Notes under the pieces: generated by a model
Told to the model about the DNA's origin: nothing
The model's input: the letters and a program-made list of their open reading frames with translations, nothing else
Database searches by the model: none
Assembly: GCA_964017065.1 (NCBI GenBank)
Contig: OZ024791.1
Coordinates: forward strand, 62,001 to 126,000
Source: Haliclona indistincta
Taxonomy: Eukaryota > Porifera > Demospongiae > Haplosclerida > Chalinidae
DNA: 64,000 nucleotides
Direction: 5' to 3'
In this document: positions 9,641 through 22,127 of the stretch, one piece after another
Layout of the letters: each line of letters begins with the position of its first letter
Numbering within the stretch: the stretch's first letter is position 1
Made by a program: the position numbers and the translations under genes

Positions 9641-11446
9641 ATGGCCGTTACTACTAGTGATGGACAGCGCGCTTCAGACAACTACCGATCAAAGTTCATG
9701 TCCGTGTTTCCTGATCTTGTAGAAGAACTGACGAATAATGATAGTAATGGCGAGATCAGAGATGGCATCGAGCATCTAAAGAAGGTGTTGAACTACAATG
9801 TACCAGGAGGTGAGTTGCTGCTGCTGCTGTTACTGGAGGGAGATACCGGTGTGGTGTAGGCAAGTGTAATCGAGGCCTAATGGTGGTCGGGTCATTGTGC
9901 CATCTGGTGCAGCCACGAGGCAGACAGCTCGCACCACAGGAGGAGAGGAAGGCCATTATACTGGGATGGTGTGTGGAGTGGGTGAGCAGTTAGTACCAGC
10001 TGATCAATAGCTGCTATCTTGTGTTCTATAGTTGCAGGCATTCTTCCTCGTTGCTGATGACATTATGGACCAGTCTAAGCTAAGAAGAGGACAGCTCTGT
10101 TGGTACAGACAGGTAACCACACACACACACACACACACTAGTGACCACACCTACTAGCTCCTCCCCCTCTAGGATGGTATTGGACTGGTAGCTATCAATG
10201 ATTCGTTCCTGATTGAAGGATCTATTTATAAGTTATTACGACGACACTTTAAGAGTGACTTGTATTATATTCACATATTGGAAATGTTTCATGAGGTATG
10301 TATATGTGGACGGGACCTTACTGTAATATCGCTGTGTTCTCATTAGATGACGTATAATACAGAGCTTGGTCAGTGTTTAGATCTGTTGACCTCTCCATCG
10401 TCAGCAGAAGGAGAGCAGGTTGACCTCACTAGGTTCACTATGGACAGGTTAGTCATGGCTAGGCCTGCGCGGATTATGCCAGCATTGCTTTGAGCATAAT
10501 AGGTACGCAAAAGCATTGAGCATAATAAGAGCATAATAGGTAATTATCGGTCGAAAATGACATCATCAAATGAAATTAATCCCTCGTGGCGATTGACGTG
10601 CGTCACGTACGTATCATCAAGGCAACAAGCAAACGATCGCCACGATCGGCTTCAGCATAATTTGAGCATAGTAGGGGAAATTTTGGAGCATAGTAGGTAA
10701 AATTTTGGAGCAGTGCAGCATAGCATAGTAGGCAAAATTTCTAGCATAATCAGCTCAGGCCTAGTCATGGCAGCATGTGAATGATCAAGTGTGTGTGTGT
10801 CTTAGATACAAGGCTATTGTGAAATATAAGACTGCCTTCTACTCATTCTACCTGCCTGTGGGACTGGCTATGCACATGGTTTGTGATATCATATCATGTG
10901 ACTCATGTGTGACTGTCACGTGATAGGTTGGTATGTCTGATGACCAGTCACATGCAGCAGCTAGGACCATATTGCTACAAATGGGAGAGTTCTTCCAGAT
11001 ACAGGTATGTTACCATAATTAAGTTGCTATGGTAACCTAACTATACTAGGATGACTATATTGATTGCTATGGTGACCCAGCTGTTACTGGCAAGGTAGGG
11101 ACCGATATTGAAGAGAACAAGTGCAGCTGGTTAGTGGTACAGGCGCTGCTGAGAGTCACTCCAGACCAAAGGGATATACTCAAGGTGATCCTCATCTGTA
11201 ATCATTGCTAGTTTTGGTCTCACGTATTGTGCACAGGTCAACTATGGTAAGAATGATCCAGTGTGTGTGAGCAAGATAAAGCAGCTGTATTGTGACGTCA
11301 ACCTGGAGCAGGTGTATCGGGAATATGAGGAGAGTAGCTACAAGTCACTAATGACACTCATCCAGGAACAGACTGACCCTATACCATCACTGCCTGCTCA
11401 GATATTCAAAGAGTTTGCTGATAGGATTTACAAGAGACAAAGCTGA
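9641..11446 (+). CDS. FDPS: Farnesyl diphosphate synthase
   Basis: Condenses dimethylallyl and geranyl diphosphate with isopentenyl diphosphate to make farnesyl diphosphate in the isoprenoid pathway. Nine exons: 9641-9809, 9860-9981, 10032-10112, 10173-10295, 10347-10447, 10806-10878, 10927-11004, 11050-11184, 11237-11446; 1,092 nt, 363 aa, close to the human catalytic length. Both Asp-rich metal-binding motifs are present: DDIMD, followed by RRGQLCWYR, and DDYID preceded by GEFFQIQ. The C-terminus ends YKRQS, close to the YKRQK end of animal enzymes. An in-frame upstream Met at 9554 may give a longer, possibly mitochondrial form. Intron 5 holds a hAT-like MITE. SF3A2 begins 141 bp downstream on the same strand. 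Confidence 0.96.
10460..10763. mobile_element. hAT-like MITE in FDPS intron 5
   Basis: A 304-bp element bounded by 8-bp direct repeats GTCATGGC (10452-10459 and 10764-10771). Its termini are inverted: TAGGCCTGCGCGGATTATGC on the left against TAGGCCTGAGCTGATTATGC read from the right. Inside are several degenerate AGCATAATAGG/AGCATAGTAGG motifs and no coding capacity. An 8-bp target duplication is characteristic of hAT elements. Confidence 0.85.
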
Positions 11447-11587
11447 CACGCTACTATTATTTATATCTGAGATTTATGCTAGTTAGTATGTCGAAACAAT
11501 TCAAATTTGGCGCGTAAGGCGTGTCAGTAGGTGGAACTTTACTGGTCCACGTTTCGGATCAGCTAGCTGAAGGCGGTAAATCAAGCA

Positions 11588-13523
11588 ATGGATTTCCAGC
11601 ACAGAGTGGGGTCAAAGACGGGAGGCGGTGGTGTTGCTAGCAGTTCTGAGTCCAGTAGGGATAGGAAGGAGCGCCTGAGGAAGCTAGCACTGGAAACCAT
11701 CGACATACAGAAGGCTAGTTGTGACGGACTCTAGTTAGTTGTGTCATGATGTCTCTGATGTTGTAGGATCCATATTTTATGAAAAATCATTTGGGACAGT
11801 ATGAGTGCAAGTTGTGTTTGACGCTACACAATACAGAGGTAGGTGACAAGTCGTGTGACTAACACCAGCATTCATTGCTGTGACAGGGCAGCTACCTGGC
11901 TCACACACAAGGCAAGAAGCATCAATCTAATCTGTGAGTACCCTATGACCCGCCAGCATTATGCACCTATCAATGTGACGCCCCACCCCCCCCCCAGTTG
12001 GGGGAGGGGTGGGGATTTGACATTACGTCTGTTCAAATGCCCGACTAGTGTGGACAAATTTTCAATCAAACCCCCAGGCTGCTGGGTGGGGTAAGAGAGG
12101 GGATTTGACTCAAGGCAAGCCTTAATAGCTCTCTTTTACTGTATTCTAAAAATCCGGTGCTAATCAAATGTCCCACCCCAGGGGCTCACTCGCCACGTAA
12201 AATCCTGTCTTTCCCCGACTATTCCCCCAACTGGGGGGTGGGGCGTCACATTGATAGGTGCATTAGCTGTATGTATCCCTAAATGGCTAAAGCTGGGCGA
12301 TATTCAAATATTTCCCGATAATAATATTATGATAATATGCTAGATATCCACACTAAACATTGTCAAGATATAGTAGTTGATGACCCAAACTAACATGAAT
12401 TGTAGACAATAGCTATGTCCAAATGTACTAAAGGGCTGACTTCATGTTCCTCCGGCATGTAGTACCATTTATGATAATATTGACTATACAATACTAACTT
12501 CTGATCGTGGTACATTGATAGTTATTACTTACAGAGCTAAGAGAGCTGCCAAGGAGACTGCTGAAGGTACCGGCACGACACTGCCGGCACTGGTTAGTAT
12601 AGTATAGACCAATTAATAACTATTAATAACTATTGACTACAGGATAGACCTCGAGTGGATTTGAAGAAGTTTGTCAAGATAGGTAGACCAGGCTATAAGG
12701 TCACTAAACAACGCGATCCTGCTAATGGGCAGCAAAGCTTGTTCTTTCAGGTATTGATAACCCTTTGATGCCGTTACCATGCCAACTCACTGTGTGCAGG
12801 TTGACTATCCTGAAATAGCAGATGGGATCCGACCACGCCATCGTTTCATGTCTGCATTTGAGCAACGTATGGAAACACCAGACAGACAGTGGCAGTACCT
12901 CATGTTTGCAGCTGAGCCATACGAGACCATTGCCTTCAAGGTACGGCTCTCCAAGTTAACATGTTCATAAACAGCAATCGGCTATTCCCAGTCGGCGTAG
13001 TGCAAATGTGTGGCATGACAAGGCGTGCTGCTGTAATGTCTCTCCTTAGTGCTTACTGGATCATAGTAAAGTAACTTTGTTGATATTGGTGAAGTTGGAC
13101 CTATCAATGCACTGTTGAGAGAACCGTCCAGAAAGCATGTATACGAACTAGTTCATCTATCTATTTGTAAAGCATTTGTCATGCCACTGATAGGGTAGTT
13201 GCATAGATCCACTTTGGTATAGCACCACCTTGCAACTAAGTGTGGTAACTCATTGATTTAAATAGAGCGTATTTTAGATATTATCGTGCGTATTCTTTAA
13301 TTCACTAGATACCCAGTAGAGAGGTGGACAAATCAGAAGGAAAGACATGGACCCAGTGGAATCACGAGACTAAACAGGTACATCACATCACACACACACA
13401 CACACACACACACACAATATTCTCGTTTTCATTCCTATGCAGTACTTTCTCCAATTCCATTTTCGTATCGATGTGTTGGCTCCGCCCATATATGGTGGAA
13501 TGGACTCTTATCCTCTTCGTTAA
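11588..13523 (+). CDS. SF3A2: Splicing factor 3A subunit 2
   Basis: SF3a66 is a U2 snRNP component needed for spliceosome assembly. Exons: 11588-11713, 11767-11838, 11887-11933, 12535-12592, 12643-12750, 12800-12940, 13309-13377, 13443-13523; 702 nt, 233 aa. Near-identity to the human N-terminal half is evident: MDFQHR, GGVASSSES, a matrin-type C2H2 zinc finger around YECKLCLTLHN...GSYLAHTQGKKH, KFVKIGRPGYKVTKQRD, PRHRFMSAFEQR and QFHFRI. It lacks the long proline-rich tandem-repeat tail of vertebrate SF3A2 and stops soon after the conserved core. Intron 1 appears to be GC-AG (AAG|gctagt ... ttgtag). Intron 3 contains a Harbinger-like MITE. Confidence 0.97.
11962..12262. mobile_element. PIF/Harbinger-like MITE in SF3A2 intron 3
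   Basis: A 301-bp element with long inverted ends starting TGCACCTATCAATGTGACGC and running into a C-rich then AGTTGGGG stretch on both sides. It is flanked by 3-bp TTA duplications (11959-11961 and 12263-12265). TWA target duplications are typical of PIF/Harbinger. The same family occurs at 37847-38177. No coding capacity. Confidence 0.88.
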
Positions 13524-13650
13524 TAATCGCTTTAACAATAATAAAATAATAACCAAATCAACCTATGATTTAATAATAACCAAATCAACCTATGATTTAA
13601 TAATAACCAAATCAACCTATGATTTAATAATAACCAAATCACTATGATTT
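13524..13650. repeat. Short AT-rich minisatellite between SF3A2 and archaemetzincin stops
   Basis: About four copies of a 27-bp unit (AATAACCAAATCAACCTATG then ATTTAAT) in the 118-bp gap between two convergent genes. It extends into the last codons of the archaemetzincin gene. It probably forms both 3' ends. Confidence 0.85.
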
Positions 13651-14748
13651 AATGTACTTTATTCGCTGAGCAAGCCACTCAACCTCATCATTAAGACTGT
13701 GAGTTTTAAAGAATTCTGCCATTTTCTGGTATCTTAGTAACACATCAAAACCACATAGAGTCTGTAGCTTGTGTAGGTCAACTGGGCATAGGAACATTGG
13801 CTGACTAAAGTCCTCAGCAATATGACCCGAGCCATTCATACAGCACTTGTAGTAGATACAGTGGTCTATTCCTAATAGATGAGCTATTTCATGAACAACA
13901 AGCTTACAGCTGTGCTGTAGTACCATCTTCTGGTCAGTCACTCTCTCGTCTGTGTATTCATACCAGTGCTCCTTTGAGAAGGATTGTGTGCGATATCGTA
14001 GGAAGCTGAACACACCCACCCTGTGATTGCCAGCCGCCATACCAGCTACAAACAGGTCTGGAGGCTCATCGTACAGGTCAAGCATTGTCAGAGCCATGAC
14101 AAAGAAGGCGTCATTAGGGACATACTGCTTGAGAGCTATTAGAATGGAGTTGACCTGTAGTTGAAGATGACCAGTGGACGAGTGATGCCGGCAATCTAAA
14201 GCATGAACCCGTGTGCGCAGTGACGTCCTCCTACCTGAGGATGGTACTGGATCATATACCAGCTGGACTCCTCCCTTCATGACCTCTAGCCGTAGATTAC
14301 TCATCACTTTAACTGGTAGTCCATAGAAGATAGATACATACTCGACTAATGTAGTAAAGTGTGGTTGGTGTGAGTCAAACTCTCCTAGAGCCAGCAGATA
14401 GATGGATCCATTAGGGTACTTATCACCTATAGTAGCACCGCCTGGATTGAAGCACTGCTTTAGTTGCTTCCATTTTCTTCTGCTCAGCCAAGGACAGTCC
14501 TCTAGGAACTGCCTGTAGGTTTGTCCAGGTTCGTTGTATTGCGCTAACCAATCATCTTGACTGGATGGGGATGATATGGGCAGGAAGCAGTTATCATCTG
14601 GTCGATACTCTGGTGGAAGACACGGCGACCCAATAGCCCTGACACTAGCCGTGGTTGATGGCGGCTTGAACCCACGAGCATACGGTACAGCTGGGACCCT
14701 GTTGAGCTTGGTAATCTTCCTACTCGCTCTCCTCGACCTCACCGCCAT
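13642..14748 (-). CDS. AMZ2: Archaemetzincin-type zinc metallopeptidase
   Basis: Intronless, 368 aa from the ATG at 14748. The catalytic signature is HEIAHLLGIDHC, i.e. HExxHxxGxxHC with three zinc-binding His and the active-site Glu, followed by CCM, matching the archaemetzincin pattern HExxHxxGxxHCx4CxM. The second cysteine cluster of the family is normally CxxC (LCPICLHKL in human); here it reads LCPVDLHKL, so one structural-zinc Cys is Asp. The rest follows AMZ1/AMZ2, with CPW near the N-terminus. The assignment between AMZ1 and AMZ2 is tentative. It begins only 48 bp after the DCPS stop on the same strand, and a CRE palindrome TGACGTCA (14748-14755) overlaps its start codon. Confidence 0.88.
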   Translation of the reverse strand: MAVRSRRASRKITKLNRVPAVPYARGFKPPSTTASVRAIGSPCLPPEYRPDDNCFLPISSPSSQDDWLAQYNEPGQTYRQFLEDCPWLSRRKWKQLKQCFNPGGATIGDKYPNGSIYLLALGEFDSHQPHFTTLVEYVSIFYGLPVKVMSNLRLEVMKGGVQLVYDPVPSSGRRTSLRTRVHALDCRHHSSTGHLQLQVNSILIALKQYVPNDAFFVMALTMLDLYDEPPDLFVAGMAAGNHRVGVFSFLRYRTQSFSKEHWYEYTDERVTDQKMVLQHSCKLVVHEIAHLLGIDHCIYYKCCMNGSGHIAEDFSQPMFLCPVDLHKLQTLCGFDVLLRYQKMAEFFKTHSLNDEVEWLAQRIKYIKS

Positions 14749-14796
14749 GACGTCAGCCACACCCTAACAAGCCCCGCCCATACATTCCTGCAGTAA

Positions 14797-15860
14797 TTAT
14801 TCACCATTACTAGTAGTGGTCAGTCTGTGGTGCAATGGATCACTGTCCTTGAGTACAAAGGTCATTGTTCTCTTCTGATAGTAATGATTGTCGATGATCT
14901 CCACATTATCAATGATATCATCCAGCAGATGAGCCCTGCCTGCTAGTACACCTGATGCAACATACTTCATATGAGTTATATGAACATGAAAATGATAGTA
15001 AGATGGTTGATAGTGGACATAGACCCTGAGTTGGTCACCAGGAACACCATATTGAGCTGTGATGACCTCCTGTGATGAACAATAATTATATTATGTTAAA
15101 CACAATAGTTTTACCTTTCCTTTCTGAAGAATAGTCTTGAGAATAGGGAGATGATCAATAGTAATATCACGTAATGACAGTAGGTCCCTCCTCCTCACAA
15201 TAGCTACTAGATATAGACTATGGAGATCCTTACCATCCCACTTGAGATCAGGCAACAGAACGAACCCATTAGATGGATCAGGATCGGAGTATACCATTCT
15301 ATCAGCTTCACTCAATCCATCTAGTATATTATAGACCCACTGGATGAGAATGATTATGTAATAATAACAAATCAATATTTGGATACCTGTGTACTGAGCT
15401 GGGCTTGTGAGTCAATGAATGGTTTGGTAATATCATGATACTGGCTAGGAGTCTCACTCACTAGATGAAGCGCTTGGTCGGTGTATTTACTGATGTGTTT
15501 ATCCGACGCAGGATACACTGTGCTCAGCTGTACTCTACCAACACCACCACCAGCAGCATCGCACACATACTGACCATAGATATCATTATTAAGATTACAT
15601 TTTAGTTTAGTACTAGCTGAGAACAGGTGTGGTAAGCACTCCGAGGTGAGTGGGTGTTTCTCAGCTACTATCACGGCTCGATCATCACTACTCACATCTG
15701 ATGAAAATGTACCACACACTGCTAGGCTCTTGGCTCTGGGATCAACTGATAGGACTGACTGAACTTGGAATCCATCCAGAGAGGTAATGCCGTGTCTACT
15801 ATCACAGCAGTCTTTCTCTTCATCTGATACCTTGTTTCTCTTGGATGCTGGTGCAGACAT
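14797..15860 (-). CDS. DCPS: Scavenger mRNA decapping enzyme DcpS
   Basis: Hydrolyses residual cap structures after 3'-5' mRNA decay. Three exons: 15387-15860, 15115-15339, 14797-15069; 972 nt, 323 aa (human 337). The HIT motif HFHVHITHM provides the catalytic central His. Upstream landmarks include ILDGLSEADRMVYSDPDPSNGFVLLPDLKWDG (human-like segment with D-P-d-P.gFvLlPDlKW) and LRDI. The C-terminus is the HIT-linked alpha/beta region. It is divergent from CNOT4, another mRNA-decay gene, across 368 bp, and immediately upstream of the archaemetzincin gene. Confidence 0.96.
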
Positions 15861-16228
15861 GGTTTCCTCCGGGCTCACGTGTGTCTGTATTATTAGGACT
15901 TTGCGGTAAGTTAGTGATGACATCGCATTGATCACGTGATCTCAGCCAGGCCCACCCCAGCAACCAGATCAGTGTAGAAGCAGCATAGCAGCACACAGCT
16001 ACCATCCTTGTCCAGACTATCTTATTGAGCGCTTATTGATCTAGAGAGCACTAACGCGAGTATCTGTTCTGATTAGAGAACCATTTATTCCTCGACTAGT
16101 GTTGAGTTACTTCAAATCTTGTTAGTCTCCGCGTCAAGGTGCTGTCCTATCTACTGCAGTAAGCAGCCATTCCCCTCGAGTGATAATTAGCCCTTGCTGT
16201 TCATCTTAATAACATTCTGATTCAAAAA
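15861..16228. promoter_or_regulatory. Divergent promoter region DCPS/CNOT4
   Basis: 368 bp between divergent start codons of two mRNA-turnover genes. No recognisable coding sequence or repeat. Shared promoter function is inferred from the head-to-head arrangement only. Confidence 0.4.
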
Positions 16229-19845
<3,617 letters not shown>

Positions 19846-19947
19846 TTAATAACAATGTATTTTTATTCAGATTATGATTTACTGCATCATCTGTTACTAT
19901 TATAAGATTATAACATTATTCATTGATTGTTTGATCACGTGACCATC

Positions 19948-22044
19948 ATGGAGTGGGCTGGAGTAGTAAAGGGAGACCTGGCAGAAGGTGCCTTCTCCTA
20001 CAAAAACGTTGAGATGTATCCTCGCCAAGTTATTGGACGAGGCTCGTACGGCATCGTCTGTAGAGCGAAATGTGACGATCTACCGTGCGCAGCAAAGCTA
20101 ATCCATGTCATTTTCCTGAATGACCCTAACGTGCAGCAATTGTTGGGCAAATTTGAAGATGAATGCCGTCTACTGAGCAGCCTCAATCATCCCAATATAG
20201 TTCAGCTACTGTGTGTGGCTCGTGTCACTGTGGAGGGACAGACCGCTCCAGTACAACTCATGGAGTTAATGGACGAATCCTTAACAAGATTCATAGCTAG
20301 ATCACGTGACACGTCTATTCTTTACCATATTCAAGTGAACTTAATGACCGATGTTTCTCTAGCTCTCTCGTATCTACATGGTCGAGACATCTACCATCGT
20401 GATCTATCCAGCAACAATGTCCTCCTTCTAGCTGGGCGGAGGGCCAAGGTCACTGATTTCGGAATGGCAAAGCTAAGAGACCTGCAGAGCAGCATGCAGA
20501 CACAGCCTCTTATGACAGCCACTCCCGGTACACCAGTGTTCATGTCACCTGAGGCCAGGTCACCTAAACCAAGATACAGTGATAAGCTAGATATCTTTTC
20601 ATGGGGCGTTATTGCTATACACTTACTGTCCAAGTGTGTTCCTAACCCAGGCCCTGAGTACGAGACGATAGATGCCATGCAACTGATGAGGAGAGTTTCT
20701 GAGGTAGAGAGAAGAAGGAAGGACCTCGACGAGATACCTCTTGAGCATCCTCTGAAGCCGATAGTTATACAGTGCATTAGTGATCAGGCAGACAGCCGAC
20801 CCTCAGCTCCAGTATTGTGTGCTCGACTAGCCGACCTCAAGCAAGGAGAACAGTATCGCACTAGTAGTAGTAATGGTAATCAATCGTCAAGCGACGATGG
20901 CAGCAGCAGCAGGCTAGGTCAACTAGAGGAGGAGTTGAGATCAGTGTCACTGCAATTGAAAGAATGCAACAAGGATATGGCGAGTATGAAGCAAACCCAT
21001 GCTGATGAAGTAGAGGTGTTGAAGAGAAAAACTGAGCAGTTAGTTGAAGAGACTAAACAAAAAGACACCACCATTGAACAGTTGAAGGAACAGCTTAGCA
21101 AACATGAGAACACAAATAATGCACAAGACTGCTTTGTCAAGAAGATTGGTTCGTTTGCTTGGAGTTCTGTCTCAAAGCCTCCTTGCTTCTTTGGCAAAGG
21201 AACTACTGCTGTCATTGGCAACACTATCTATTTCAGTCGATCATTTTCTGGTATTGTCCACGCTTATGATACGGATGCTCGTTCGTGGTCTGTCTTGCCC
21301 GAGTGCCCAAAAGAGGAATTCTCTTTAGTTGCTATCAACGAAAAGCTTTTTGCCATAGGAGGAGTGATCCGAGAGGTTGGCAAGCCCACTGTTGTAGGTG
21401 AAAAATCAATCCTTTGCTTCGACGTGACGCAAGGGCCAGATGCTTGCTGGGGACACTACCCTCCCATGTACAATGGCCGTGTACTGCCAGGTGTTGCTAG
21501 CGGTGATTCTGTCATTGTAGTTGCTGGTGGATTGGATGGATTGCTTGGTAGACCCACTGATACTGTGGAACTATTTGATCTTGCTAAGAAGCAGTGGTAC
21601 AGTGCTTATTGTCTACCCAAACCAGTAGCCAATCCCTCGGTCACTATATGTAGTGATTGTGTGTACGTACTAAGTAGCTTTATTGATAAGACCAGCTCGT
21701 GTTCTATCTACTACTACCCTATCACTGACTTACTACAGTACAGCAGTCGTATGTACACTCCTGCCGCCATCTTTGCTACATGGCAACTTCTTCCCTGCTC
21801 AGTAAAGCAACATAATCCCGCCCTCTTGGTCATCACCGACAAACTACATATTCTTGCTAGTGATATAAAGCAAGGAAGCAATAAGAACAATTGGCACATA
21901 TGCAGCTACGGCAAGGGCACATTCAGCTATATATCAACAGTACCACAAGTTACTGGTGTCTGTACTGCTGACGTTTGTGGCAACAATAAAGTAGTGGTTG
22001 CAGCAAGCATGGACACTATGATCGCTGAATTTACTGCCATTTAA
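19948..22044 (+). CDS. Ser/Thr-type protein kinase with coiled coil and C-terminal kelch-like repeats
   Basis: Intronless, 698 aa from the ATG at 19948. The kinase domain (about residues 25-300) has glycine loop GRGSYGIV, ATP-binding Lys in CAAKLIH, catalytic loop HRDLSSNNVLL, DFG and a SPEA form of the APE motif, so it should be active. Residues roughly 330-400 form a Glu/Lys-rich coiled coil. The C-terminal part has kelch-type blades, for example FAIGGVI, VVAGGLDG and WSVLPECP. The HRD-x-SS-N loop resembles TKL-like kinases. This kinase-coiled-coil-kelch order recalls sponge-expanded families; substrate and role are unknown. It starts 102 bp after CNOT4 and converges on the two-pore channel. 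Confidence 0.85.
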   Translation: MEWAGVVKGDLAEGAFSYKNVEMYPRQVIGRGSYGIVCRAKCDDLPCAAKLIHVIFLNDPNVQQLLGKFEDECRLLSSLNHPNIVQLLCVARVTVEGQTAPVQLMELMDESLTRFIARSRDTSILYHIQVNLMTDVSLALSYLHGRDIYHRDLSSNNVLLLAGRRAKVTDFGMAKLRDLQSSMQTQPLMTATPGTPVFMSPEARSPKPRYSDKLDIFSWGVIAIHLLSKCVPNPGPEYETIDAMQLMRRVSEVERRRKDLDEIPLEHPLKPIVIQCISDQADSRPSAPVLCARLADLKQGEQYRTSSSNGNQSSSDDGSSSRLGQLEEELRSVSLQLKECNKDMASMKQTHADEVEVLKRKTEQLVEETKQKDTTIEQLKEQLSKHENTNNAQDCFVKKIGSFAWSSVSKPPCFFGKGTTAVIGNTIYFSRSFSGIVHAYDTDARSWSVLPECPKEEFSLVAINEKLFAIGGVIREVGKPTVVGEKSILCFDVTQGPDACWGHYPPMYNGRVLPGVASGDSVIVVAGGLDGLLGRPTDTVELFDLAKKQWYSAYCLPKPVANPSVTICSDCVYVLSSFIDKTSSCSIYYYPITDLLQYSSRMYTPAAIFATWQLLPCSVKQHNPALLVITDKLHILASDIKQGSNKNNWHICSYGKGTFSYISTVPQVTGVCTADVCGNNKVVVAASMDTMIAEFTAI

Positions 22045-22127
22045 TGTGATAATTTATTAATAATTTTTAATTATTAAAATTATTGTGCAGCAAGCATTAC
22101 TAGTACTACAGCGCATCACAACTAATG

